Assembly: GCA_017463485.1 (NCBI GenBank)
Contig: JAFTPD010000015.1
Span: 1-64,000 of the forward strand
Reading direction: 5' to 3'
DNA: 64,000 nt
Source: Clostridia bacterium
Lineage (GTDB): Bacteria > Bacillota > Clostridia > Oscillospirales > CAG-272
Part shown: in pieces, positions 1 through 6,805 of the stretch
Layout: the number at the start of each line of letters is the position of its first letter
How positions within the stretch are numbered: position 1 is the first letter of the stretch
Program-made: the position numbers and the translations under genes
Notes under the pieces: model-generated
Databases searched by the model: none
What the model was told of the DNA's origin: nothing
What the model saw: the letters and a program-made list of their open reading frames with translations, nothing else

Positions 1-22
1 GATATGTCCCTTTGTTGTATAA

Positions 23-193
23 AAAATCGAAACACGCATTTTGCTTGGGGACACGAACACCTACGCCTACGAGGGCGGCTACGCCCGATTCTACATAGTG
101 CCCGAGGAAGGAACGTATTATATACAGAACGTCGGCTCGGGCAATAACAGCTTGATAGGGTTGAATATTCAATATCAATCGTCGGGAAAATAA
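23..193 (+). pseudogene. 3' end of an unknown gene (truncated by window, possibly frameshifted)
   Basis: The frame ending at TAA 191-193 is open only back to an in-frame TAA at 20-22. It encodes about 56 residues that look like the end of a real protein, with Gly/Tyr-rich beta-type sequence such as EEGTYYIQNVGSGNNSLIG. No start codon with a ribosome binding site lies in the open part. Either the gene is cut by the window edge and carries a frameshift near the A-run at about 20-26, or it is a remnant. A good terminator follows, which supports a transcribed 3' end. Function cannot be assigned; a secreted or surface protein tail is only a guess. Confidence 0.35.
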
Positions 194-208
194 TATTAAT
201 AATTAAGT

Positions 209-243
209 GGGCGGCTCATTCGAGCCGCCCGTTGTCTTTTTAA
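209..243 (+). terminator. Rho-independent terminator after the leading partial gene
   Basis: The stem GGGCGGCTC (209-217) pairs perfectly with GAGCCGCCC (222-230) around a 4-base loop and is followed by a T-rich tract on the plus strand. It sits between converging genes, so the stem may also serve the minus-strand PHP gene, though the T-tract is better on the plus strand. Confidence 0.8.
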
Positions 244-247
244 TAAG

Positions 248-1180
248 TTATCTCAAGAAAATAGGATTCGTCCATGCGTAGTTGCCGTTCTCGTCGATAA
301 CGGTCATGCGGACGTAGGCGTAAGGGCCTACCCACCAATGGAGGCTGAATTCTGCGCGGGTGATAAGTTCGTTCTCGCCGCGCATGATGCGGGTGGGCTG
401 CGCGTCGGATTGCAGACGGATCGCCGCGACGGGGGAGCATTCGATAACAGCCTTGCCGTCCTCAACGTAGAAATCGTAGATCTCGGGGCCACAGGAGGAG
501 TAGAACTCGCCCTTTGTCAGCGCTTCGAGAATGGAGTTTACGTTGTTTTCGGAGTTTACCATTACCCAGCTTCCGCAGGTGCTTCCGGGGGAGTGGCTGT
601 CGTCCGTCGCAACGCCCCAGATGATCTTGCCCTGACCGAGAAGCTCATCCCAGTAGGATGCGTCGCGGTCCATGTGATTGCCGCGCGCGCTTCCCGTGTT
701 GTATATCTCCATAGCGATATTGCCGGTGTGCATGTCAAAATATTTTGCCGACGTGCCGCTCCATTCGGGGTGGCAGAGGATAGTCACGTTCTTGTTTTCG
801 TGCATGCGGTCAAGAATGGGCTGGTAGTCCTCGGGAGTGTCAAGCATAACGGGGGTGCAGAAATAGTCCTGCTCCATGCCGTTTCCGTCCTCCTTGGTAG
901 GGCCAAGACAAACGGTGTGATAGCAACGGATGCCGTGATCGCAGTGCAGGTCGTTGTCTATCTCCACGCCGGGGATGAGAGTGAGTCCCAGCTCGGGCGC
1001 AAAATTTTTGAGATTGTATACGCGGTGGTCGGTGATAGCCATGAAATCATAGCCGTTGTCCTTGTATATCTGCATAGCCTCGGCAGGCTCGCGCTGTCCG
1101 TCGGAGCGGGTAGTGTGGCAGTGGAGCGCGCCCTTGAGCATCTTGCGTTTGGTTTCGAAAGCTTGCTGTCTTTTAAGCAT
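248..1180 (-). CDS. PHP-domain metal-dependent phosphoesterase family protein
   Basis: This 310-residue protein has the hallmarks of the PHP (polymerase and histidinol phosphatase) family: HCHTTRSDG near residues 20-28, ITDH near 49-52, HPEW near the middle and DDSH near residue 200. These His/Asp residues normally bind a trinuclear metal centre that hydrolyses phosphoesters. The C-terminal 100 residues look like a beta-rich extension. The substrate cannot be told; relatives include nucleoside phosphatases and many orphans. I chose ATG 1178-1180 because GGAGG lies 6 bases upstream; a TTG four codons earlier overlaps the Shine-Dalgarno. No signal peptide is seen, so it is probably cytoplasmic. 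It is monocistronic, with a promoter at 1216-1243. Confidence 0.85.
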   Translation of the reverse strand: MLKRQQAFETKRKMLKGALHCHTTRSDGQREPAEAMQIYKDNGYDFMAITDHRVYNLKNFAPELGLTLIPGVEIDNDLHCDHGIRCYHTVCLGPTKEDGNGMEQDYFCTPVMLDTPEDYQPILDRMHENKNVTILCHPEWSGTSAKYFDMHTGNIAMEIYNTGSARGNHMDRDASYWDELLGQGKIIWGVATDDSHSPGSTCGSWVMVNSENNVNSILEALTKGEFYSSCGPEIYDFYVEDGKAVIECSPVAAIRLQSDAQPTRIMRGENELITRAEFSLHWWVGPYAYVRMTVIDENGNYAWTNPIFLR

Positions 1181-1215
1181 GGTAACCTCCAAAAAAGTGT
1201 TGATAATTTGACTAT

Positions 1216-1243
1216 ATTATAGCACAAGGGGCGTCAAAGTCAA
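1216..1243 (-). promoter_or_regulatory. Sigma-A promoter of the PHP-domain gene
   Basis: On the minus strand TTGACT and TATAAT are separated by 16 bases, about 35 bases upstream of the ATG. Confidence 0.65.
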
Positions 1244-1323
1244 GTGGATTTGAAAAAGTTTTTGGCTTTTGCGGGCGTTTTTTTGATGTCGAAAAAAGAA
1301 AAAATAAATAATTGAAAAAGGTG

Positions 1324-1352
1324 TTGACAAAACGGAAAAGATGCTGTATAAT
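1324..1352 (+). promoter_or_regulatory. Sigma-A promoter of tRNA-Ser
   Basis: TTGACA (1324-1329), a 17-base spacer and TATAAT (1347-1352) form a near-perfect promoter 45 bases upstream of the tRNA. The leader contains a small hairpin (GTAAGCC/GGCTTAC, about 1360-1386). Confidence 0.8.
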
Positions 1353-1397
1353 ATACGGGTAAGCCTTGAGAAACGGCGGGCTTACACCGTTAAATAC

Positions 1398-1490
1398 GGA
1401 GAAGTACTCAAGAGGCCGAAGAGGCGCCCCTGCTAAGGGTGTAGGTCGGATTTAACCGGCGCGAGAGTTCAAATCTCTCCTTCTCCGCCA
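1398..1490 (+). tRNA. tRNA-Ser(GCU)
   Basis: The acceptor stem GGAGAAG/CTTCTCC (1398-1404 with 1480-1486) is followed by discriminator G and an encoded CCA (1488-1490). The anticodon stem-loop CGCCC-CTGCTAA-GGGTG places GCU as anticodon. A long variable arm (about 1440-1460) is typical of class II serine tRNAs, and the T-arm GAGAGTTCAAATCTCTC is intact. A strong promoter and a terminator flank the gene. Confidence 0.95.
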
Positions 1491-1528
1491 AAACAAAAAG
1501 CACACCAGCAGGTGTGCTTTTTGTTTTG
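1491..1528 (+). terminator. Terminator of tRNA-Ser
   Basis: AGCACACC and GGTGTGCT pair around AGCA; extending the stem with A/T pairs gives an approximately 13-bp hairpin ending in TTTTTGTTTT. Confidence 0.85.
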
Positions 1529-1751
1529 GCTACGAAATCGAGCTTTGCTCGCGCCGCCGGTAAAACAGTGCGAGCCGCATACTCCTCGTAGTTCTCGCGT
1601 ACCGCCTGCACGTCCCATTCCGAATCGGGAGAGCTTGTCCGACGCTTCTGCTTGTCGGTGGCGGTATTCTCGCCTATTTCATTTTCCCCGGCTTCCAGGA
1701 TTTTAGTGTCTAAATCAGAGAAGGTATTGCCGACTGTTTTCCCGGCAGTTC

Positions 1752-1940
1752 TTAATTTGTCGGCATTGTAAATCTTGCTTCGGCTGACTTCTCCTGCAGC
1801 TTCTGTCCTTCTTCCGTCTCGTAGAAGAACTCGTCCACTGTCATTCCCTTCTCGCTGAGAAACTTCTCTACCGTTTCCCATGCTTTGTCCAGACTCAGGC
1901 TTTTGTCCTCCAATATCTCCGTCACCGACTGATACTTCAT
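1752..1940 (-). CDS. Small protein of unknown function (62 aa)
   Basis: ATG 1938-1940 has GGAG nine bases upstream. The protein is acidic and helical (MKYQSVTEILEDKSLSLDK, then a region rich in Glu and Lys). I do not recognise it. A possible promoter (CTGACA-18-TATATT) lies about 1953-1982. A second minus frame overlaps its end and stays open across about 1530-1790 with gene-like composition, so the gene may be a frameshifted longer one. The next gene upstream (start 2305) has the same GTTAACAATG start context, suggesting related small genes. Confidence 0.4.
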   Translation of the reverse strand: MKYQSVTEILEDKSLSLDKAWETVEKFLSEKGMTVDEFFYETEEGQKLQEKSAEARFTMPTN

Positions 1941-2137
1941 TGTTAACAATCTCCTTTACGAATATAGTGATAAAATTTGCTTTTTGTCAGTTTATATTTT
2001 TCGTTTGATATTTTTCGCGTTTGCTTAAGAGATTTAAAGTCAACAGGCTCAATAGTTTTTCTGCCGTTCAATTTACTCTATGGAACCTGATTTAGGTTCG
2101 ACAAATGCATAGTTTGGAAAAGCTTTTTTGGTTGCTT

Positions 2138-2305
2138 TTAGTTTTCGCTGTTCAAATTTAAAAGTTTCGATTGAAATTCTTTCGCTTTCTTTCGGTACTC
2201 CTCGTCCGTTTCCATCTTTTGATAATGATTCCTCATTGCCTCTTGCAGTATGCGCTTCTGCTCGTCCTTGGATATCGGTTTCTGCTTCTGATTGTTGTCT
2301 TGCAT
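2138..2305 (-). CDS. Small charged protein of unknown function (55 aa)
   Basis: ATG 2303-2305 follows GGAGGTG with a 6-base gap. The 55 residues are highly charged and predicted helical (SKDEQKRILQEAMRNHYQKM). A near-perfect sigma-A promoter (TTGACA-17-TATAAT, minus strand, 2394-2422) lies about 90 bases upstream, which makes a real expressed gene likely despite the size. No family is recognised. Confidence 0.55.
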   Translation of the reverse strand: MQDNNQKQKPISKDEQKRILQEAMRNHYQKMETDEEYRKKAKEFQSKLLNLNSEN

Positions 2306-2393
2306 TGTTAACACCTCCGCCTTCGTTTGTCCTCTGGTTAAGTCGGATTGAACAGTTTTGTTGTTAAAGGTTAAAGATATTGCCTTGAATTTA

Positions 2394-2422
2394 ATTATAC
2401 TCTTGCTCTGTGCTGTTGTCAA
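2394..2422 (-). promoter_or_regulatory. Strong sigma-A promoter of the 55-aa gene
   Basis: On the minus strand TTGACA, a 17-base spacer and TATAAT match consensus at every position. The transcript would have a leader of about 85 bases. I see no gene between 2423 and the GH3 terminator. Confidence 0.75.
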
Positions 2423-2573
2423 GGGGTGTCTTGCTTTGAATTGTCACGCTTTTGCCCTCAACCTCCATGCCATTCGCATCCGCCCGACTCTGTTTATTAA
2501 CGGAGGGCTCGGCGACTGCTTTGCTTCAAAAGTTTCAGCTTACACACGCCTTTCGACTTGATGGAAAACGGCA

Positions 2574-2626
2574 ACTTTAAAAAAGCGAAGGACAAAGAAT
2601 TTTTACGTTCTTTGTCCTTCGCTTTT
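2574..2626 (-). terminator. Terminator of the GH3 gene
   Basis: A 19-bp perfect stem (2581-2599 with 2608-2626) lies 24 bases after the GH3 stop codon. On the minus strand it ends in CGCTTTTTTAAAG. Confidence 0.85.
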
Positions 2627-2649
2627 ATCGCTTGGATACGCTTGTGCGA

Positions 2650-4794
2650 TTACTCGGCAACTCTCAAGGTGATCTCCTTGAAATTCTTGCCGTCGCCGCT
2701 GACGTACAGCGCGAATTCGCCCGCGTCAACGCAATACTCGCAATCTCTGTTGTAATATCCGAGCTTTTCTGTATCCACCGTAAAGGTTACCGTGCGGCTC
2801 TCGCCTGCGGGAACGGATACCTTCTTGTAGTCGATAAGCGTTCTGATGGGAGTAAGTATCTTACAGATCTTATCTCTGAAATAAAGCTGTACCGTTTCCT
2901 CACCGTCAACCGCGCTGTCGTTCTTGAGCTCCACGCTCAGCTCGGCCTTCTCGCCGCGTGCGAGAACGGTCTTGTCAAGCGACAGGTCGCCGTAAACGAA
3001 ATTGCTGTACGACAGACCAAATCCAAACGGATAGGGACTTCCCTTGGGTACGTCGATATATTTCTGACCGAAATGCCAGTAGTCGTACTGGTTGTAGTAG
3101 CAGGGCAGTGCCGCCGACGAATACGGGAAGGAGATAGGCAGCTTGCCGCTGAAATTCTCTTTACCCTTAATAAGGTTAGCCACTGCAAGTCCGCCCATAT
3201 CGCCGCTGTTGAAGCCTTCGACGATAGCGTCTGCGTACTTTTCAACCTCGTTAAGCTCCAGCGGCTTGCCGTTGACAAGCACGACGATGACCGTCTTGCC
3301 AAGCTCCTTTACGCGCTTTACAAGCTCGTTCTGGCGACCACTCAGCACAAGGTTTGCGCGGTCCTTGGTCTCTCCGTTCTGATCAAGGATATCACCGATT
3401 ACGATAATAGAAGCATCCGCGTCAGCCGCAACGGCAAGCGCTTCGTTCATCCATGCATCGCTCGTCTGCGCGTCCTCCGCGCCTACTACCGAGCAGCCCT
3501 TGGCGTATACGATCTCGCTGTCCGCATAAGCTGCCTGTATTCCTTTCAATACCGTGTAGGTACATTCCTTGCCGGTCTCCTCGGGCTTCGGGTTGGGATG
3601 AGAGAAGTACGTCCAGTCGCCGTACTGTGCGCGGACGTCGGTTGCATTCGGGCCGAGCACGGCGATCTTTTTCGCGCCCGCAAGCGGCAGTGCACCGTTG
3701 TTCTTGAGCAGCACCGTACTCTTGACAGCCACGTCGTAGTTGAACGCCTGATGCGCGTCGCAACCGATAATATCGCGGGAGAGGGGAGTCTTCTTCTCAC
3801 CGTCGAGCAAGCCCAGGCGATCCTTGACAGCAAGGATTCGTCTTACGGCATTGTCAATAACGTCAATGGAAATGCGACCTTCCTTTGCGGCATTTACAAG
3901 AGCGGCGTAGAACTCGTTACTGTTCATGCTCATGTCGTTGCCCGCAACAACGCCCGCGACGCAAGCGTCGTCCATGCTCTCAAAGAGCTTCTGTCCTTGA
4001 ACGGTGGAGCGGAAGTTTTCCCAGTCGGTGACAACAAATCCGTCAAAGCCGTATTCGTCCTTCAGAATTTCCGTCAGATAACGGTGGCTGACAGTCAGCG
4101 ATTCACCGTCGATGGAGCCGTAAGCCGTCATGAACGTCATACATCCTGCGTCCACAGCCGCCTTGAAGGGACGGAGGAATATCTCACGAGCCTTGCGCTC
4201 GGTGATTTCGGTATCGTAGGAATCACGACCACCCGTAGCCTCGCCGTATCCGAGGTAGTGCTTAGCGCAAGCCGCTACGTTGCCGTTTTTCTGATAGCCG
4301 CGGATTATAGCCGCGCCCAAACGGGAGATAAGCTCTGCGTCCTCGCCGAAGGTTTCGGCGATTCTGCCCCAACGCAGATCGCGACCGATACAAAGCACGG
4401 GAGAAAATACCCAGTTGAGTCCGTCAGCGGCAACCTCGTCGGCGGTAACCTCGCCCACCTTTTCGACCATGTCGTCGTCCCATGAGCAAGCCATAGCAAG
4501 CTGTGAGGGGAAAACGGTTGCGGGTTTAAGCAGCGCGTGTCCGTGGATCGCGTCAATACCGAAAATGGGCGGAACCTTCAATTCGGTCTGCGCGGCGCTC
4601 TCCAAAAACGAGCCGGTTTCGTGACCGAGAACGTGCAGATACGAGCCGAGCTTACCCTCTGACTTGAATTTTTCAAAAATGTCTGAGGGATTGGCATTCG
4701 CGGAAAGCTGCAGCATCTGCGCTACCTTGTCCTCCAGCGACATTTTGGACAGTATTGCCTCTACTCTCTCTTTGTTGTAAGCTTGAGATTGCAT
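2650..4794 (-). CDS. bglX: Beta-glucosidase, glycoside hydrolase family 3
   Basis: The 714-residue protein matches GH3 throughout. The N-terminal TIM-barrel carries AKHYLGYGEATGG (K168-H169) and the nucleophile motif GFVVTDWEN with the catalytic Asp at residue 247. The alpha/beta sandwich domain and a C-terminal fibronectin type III-like domain (from about residue 600) complete the usual BglX layout. It hydrolyses terminal beta-linked glucose or related sugars from oligosaccharides. No signal peptide is visible, so it is likely intracellular and acts on imported sugars. GGAGGA lies 7 bases before the ATG. It is a single-gene unit with its own promoter (4841-4869) and terminator. The gene symbol rests on domain order only. 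Confidence 0.93.
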   Translation of the reverse strand: MQSQAYNKERVEAILSKMSLEDKVAQMLQLSANANPSDIFEKFKSEGKLGSYLHVLGHETGSFLESAAQTELKVPPIFGIDAIHGHALLKPATVFPSQLAMACSWDDDMVEKVGEVTADEVAADGLNWVFSPVLCIGRDLRWGRIAETFGEDAELISRLGAAIIRGYQKNGNVAACAKHYLGYGEATGGRDSYDTEITERKAREIFLRPFKAAVDAGCMTFMTAYGSIDGESLTVSHRYLTEILKDEYGFDGFVVTDWENFRSTVQGQKLFESMDDACVAGVVAGNDMSMNSNEFYAALVNAAKEGRISIDVIDNAVRRILAVKDRLGLLDGEKKTPLSRDIIGCDAHQAFNYDVAVKSTVLLKNNGALPLAGAKKIAVLGPNATDVRAQYGDWTYFSHPNPKPEETGKECTYTVLKGIQAAYADSEIVYAKGCSVVGAEDAQTSDAWMNEALAVAADADASIIVIGDILDQNGETKDRANLVLSGRQNELVKRVKELGKTVIVVLVNGKPLELNEVEKYADAIVEGFNSGDMGGLAVANLIKGKENFSGKLPISFPYSSAALPCYYNQYDYWHFGQKYIDVPKGSPYPFGFGLSYSNFVYGDLSLDKTVLARGEKAELSVELKNDSAVDGEETVQLYFRDKICKILTPIRTLIDYKKVSVPAGESRTVTFTVDTEKLGYYNRDCEYCVDAGEFALYVSGDGKNFKEITLRVAE

Positions 4795-4840
4795 TTTATT
4801 TCCTCCGTTATGTAAAATAGCGATTGTTCACTTTGATAAT

Positions 4841-4869
4841 ATGATACCATATAAGGGAGAAAATGTCAA
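4841..4869 (-). promoter_or_regulatory. Sigma-A promoter of the GH3 gene
   Basis: Minus-strand TTGACA, 17 bases, TATCAT; the start of transcription would fall about 40 bases upstream of the ATG. Confidence 0.7.
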
Positions 4870-4874
4870 GCGGT

Positions 4875-4922
4875 AAAAAGAAAAAGACCGCACGAAAGAA
4901 TAAAACCCTTCGCGCGACCCTT
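4875..4922 (-). terminator. Terminator of the DUF6809-like gene
   Basis: On the minus strand AAGGGTCGCGCG pairs with CGTGCGGTCTTT (several G-U pairs) and is followed by a T-rich stretch (TTCTTTTT). It begins about 10 bases after the stop codon. Confidence 0.6.
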
Positions 4923-4932
4923 TGGATCGTGA

Positions 4933-5211
4933 TCATTCCGCCTCTTTGGGTAGCATTACCTCCAGCATCATTTTCGCTCCCAGCCGAAACGCATACGCGA
5001 ATATCTCGCGCTCGTTTATGTCCGTCAGCTCGGCAAAGCAATCGTCGAATTTTTCAAATATCTCCTTTTGCTCGTCCGTGAGCGTTTTGTGTAGATTGTC
5101 GTGGTGCCTTGCAATATACTCCATCAGTTGCCTTGCTGTCGGTGTTGACTCCCGACAGTCGGTGTTGGGGCAGACGTTGCCGTACCACAGCTCTTCAAGC
5201 GTGCTTTTCAT
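4933..5211 (-). CDS. DUF6809-like small protein of unknown function
   Basis: The 92-residue protein starts MKSTLEELWYGNVCPNTDC and ends in a helical segment containing FAYAFRLGAKMMLEVM. This resembles a family of small Clostridia proteins (DUF6809) with an EELWYGN-like start and a GFRLGA-like end; the assignment is from memory. The start ATG (5209-5211) has GGAGGTG five bases upstream and overlaps the stop of a 15-codon upstream ORF as ATGA, so translation is probably coupled. Upstream lies a structured RNA with its own promoter and terminator. The same frame stays open further upstream through that RNA, but the pairing pattern argues that part is not coding. Function unknown. Confidence 0.7.
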   Translation of the reverse strand: MKSTLEELWYGNVCPNTDCRESTPTARQLMEYIARHHDNLHKTLTDEQKEIFEKFDDCFAELTDINEREIFAYAFRLGAKMMLEVMLPKEAE

Positions 5212-5255
5212 AGGCGCACCTCCGCAAAGGCGAATAATGACAAGTGTTTTTTCAT
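5208..5255 (-). CDS. 15-codon upstream ORF coupled to the DUF6809-like gene
   Basis: ATG at 5253-5255 is preceded by CGGAGGAAGCAAA, a good ribosome binding site. It encodes MKKHLSLFAFAEVRL and its TGA overlaps the next ATG as ATGA. It starts only about 15 bases after the terminator of the structured RNA. The peptide could be a leader that controls translation of the downstream gene, or a small protein. There is no run of a single amino acid as in classical attenuation leaders. Confidence 0.55.
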   Translation of the reverse strand: MKKHLSLFAFAEVRL

Positions 5256-5269
5256 TTTGCTTCCTCCGA

Positions 5270-5486
5270 AAAATAAAAAGTGCGGCTACCGAAGCAACCG
5301 CACAAAAAACGCAAACTCCGATAGTCGCCAAACCAACTGAGGTAGCAAGAACCGTATGCCCTCTTATCTTATCCCCAGTAGGAATTTGCATTTTTAACAA
5401 ATTCATTATAGGTATAAAATAAGAAGGTATAGCTATCCCACAGGTATAAAAATAGCTCTTGCTACAAAATGTTCAGTTGGTTTGGC
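5270..5486 (-). ncRNA. Structured RNA element, copy 1 (unidentified family)
   Basis: Predicted transcript from 5486 to about 5270. A closing helix P1 pairs GCCAAACCAACTGA (5486-5473) with TCAGTTGGTTTGGC (5340-5327), 14 perfect bp. P2 is GTAGCAAGA with TCTTGCTAC (5465-5457 with 5350-5342). A small hairpin AGCTAT/ATAGCT follows, then a 13-bp helix (5426-5414 with 5372-5360, two G-U pairs) and an apical hairpin GAATTTG/CAAATTC (5404-5398 with 5388-5382). After P1 comes the linker GACTATCGGAG and then a terminator with a UUCG loop (5303-5280) and TTTTTATTTTT. Copy 2 (14503-14728) shows compensatory changes in every long helix while the apical hairpin, linker and terminator are almost identical. 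I do not recognise an Rfam family. It may be an independent sRNA or a terminator-based switch for the gene behind it. Confidence 0.75.
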
Positions 5487-5492
5487 ATAATC

Positions 5493-5521
5493 ATTATAGC
5501 ACGTTTTTTGAGAAAAATCAA
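5493..5521 (-). promoter_or_regulatory. Sigma-A promoter of structured RNA copy 1
   Basis: Minus-strand TTGATT (5521-5516), 17-base spacer, TATAAT (5498-5493). Six bases after the -10 box the first GCC of helix P1 begins, so the RNA 5' end would be the base of the helix. Confidence 0.8.
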
Positions 5522-5587
5522 TACAAACCGCAAAAAAATTTAAAATGGATCAAATGGGCTCTTGTCAAAATAAAATTTTTTTATTGT

Positions 5588-5745
5588 ATGGGACGTCGAG
5601 CCGCTTTCTGCGAAAGCCGCCTGTCCCTACAATTTTGAAAAGATTTTCGTTATTGAATAACAGAAAGGTAATATAAACCTTTTGGCGTTGAAAACAACGA
5701 AAAATTCTAATCGTTTGTAGGGGATGGCGCCCACGACATCCCGTA
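5588..5745. repeat. MITE-like element, family B copy 1
   Basis: A non-coding stretch with inverted ends: GGGACGTCG (5590-5598) and CGACATCCC (5734-5742), and inner TGTCCCTAC near 5622-5630 against GTAGGGGA near 5718-5725. Its reverse complement matches 40869-41010 across the middle (CCCTACAAACGATTA, TGTTTTCAAC, GGTTTAT). It carries no convincing gene. Confidence 0.6.
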
Positions 5746-5801
5746 ATATCGCAAAAATCATTAATAATCTGAAATACGAATAAATGCATTTTACATCATG
5801 G

Positions 5802-6005
5802 AAAAACACCTCATCCGTCACGGCTTCTCCGTGCCACCTTCTCCCACTGGAGAAGGCTTGGGGATAATTCAATGCGCAGCGTTTACAGAAATCCCCCGCA
5901 TATATATGCTCTTGGAAAAAATAACCTTGTGGCAATCATTACATTAAGCCTTCTCCAGTGGGAGAAGGTGGATTTTGCGAAGCAAAAGACGGATGAGGTG
6001 TTTTT
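5802..6005. repeat. MITE-like element with long inverted ends, family C
   Basis: An 18-bp perfect terminal inverted repeat (5802-5819 with 5988-6005) is followed inward by a second 26-bp perfect inverted segment (5834-5859 with 5946-5971) containing ACCTTCTCCCACTGGAG. Total about 204 bp with no coding capacity. This is typical of a non-autonomous element mobilised by a transposase elsewhere in the genome. Confidence 0.75.
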
Positions 6006-6062
6006 AATATCAAAAATATAAATACACAAGCGGCGGGCGGTATTCCCTCCCAAAATTCTCCC

Positions 6063-6091
6063 TTGCCAAGGGTGGGAATATGTGTTATAAT
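6063..6091 (+). promoter_or_regulatory. Sigma-A promoter of the two-component operon
   Basis: TTGCCA, 17-base spacer, TATAAT. A perfect 16-base palindrome CTCCACGCGCGTGGAG (6103-6118) lies at the start of the transcript, just before the ribosome binding site; it could be an operator or a hairpin affecting translation. Confidence 0.7.
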
Positions 6092-6130
6092 TTAGTCAGG
6101 AGCTCCACGCGCGTGGAGAAGGAGGTAGAA

Positions 6131-6805
6131 ATGTTTCACATTCTTGTAGTTGACGACGACAAAAACATACGAATGTTTTTCGGCGCGGTGCTGACCGAGG
6201 CAGGGTATACCGTCACGGAGGCATGCAACGGCGAGGAAGCATTGGAAATAATGGAAAGAGAACACGTTGACCTTGTGGTGCTGGACGTAATGATGCCCAA
6301 AATGGATGGGTACGAATTCACCCGCACGCTGAGGGAGGCAAACAATAATCTGCCCATACTCATGGTGTCCGCAAAGCAGCTTCCCGTTGACAAGCACAAG
6401 GGCTTTGCCGCAGGCACTGACGATTATATAACCAAGCCTATCGACGACGAGGAGATGCTCTTTCGCATCAAGGCGCTTTTGCGCCGCGCAAAAATCAATG
6501 ACGAGCATAAAATAGTTGTCGGCGACGTGGTTTTGGATTACGATTCGCTCACCGTGACTCGCGGTGACGAGGTGCAGGAGCTTCCGCAAAAGGAGTTTTT
6601 ACTGCTCTATAAGCTGCTCTCTTACCCGGGTAAGATATTCACCCGTATTCAGCTCATGGACGAAATCTGGGGAGCTGACAGCAGCACGGGCTGGGAAACG
6701 GTCACGGTACATATCGGACGATTGCGCAAGCGCTTTGAGGGATATACCGAATTCGAGATAGAATCGGTACGCGGACTTGGATACAAGGCGGTGAAAAAGG
6801 TATGA
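6131..6805 (+). CDS. Response regulator, OmpR/PhoB family
   Basis: The 224-residue protein has an N-terminal receiver domain (acidic DDD at 8-10, phospho-acceptor Asp52 in LDVMMPKMDG, Lys102 in TKPID) and a C-terminal winged-helix DNA-binding domain (residues about 128-222, ending in ESVRGLGYKAVKKV). The start ATG 6131 is fixed by GGAGG seven bases upstream; an in-frame upstream ATG has no such site. It overlaps the histidine kinase gene by ATGA, so the two are translationally coupled and almost certainly partners. The regulated genes are unknown; the palindrome in its leader suggests possible autoregulation. Confidence 0.95.
   Translation: MFHILVVDDDKNIRMFFGAVLTEAGYTVTEACNGEEALEIMEREHVDLVVLDVMMPKMDGYEFTRTLREANNNLPILMVSAKQLPVDKHKGFAAGTDDYITKPIDDEEMLFRIKALLRRAKINDEHKIVVGDVVLDYDSLTVTRGDEVQELPQKEFLLLYKLLSYPGKIFTRIQLMDEIWGADSSTGWETVTVHIGRLRKRFEGYTEFEIESVRGLGYKAVKKV

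Noticed and set aside
1408..1530. Minus-strand open frame running across tRNA-Ser and its terminator
   Set aside because: Its last residues are the reverse translation of the tRNA (KERFELSRRL type), a known source of false genes.
5270..5406. Hydrophobic N-terminal extension of the DUF6809-like gene reading through the structured RNA
   Set aside because: The segment looks like a membrane helix, but the second copy of the RNA breaks this frame with an indel and a stop while base pairing is kept, and the internal start has a much better ribosome binding site.
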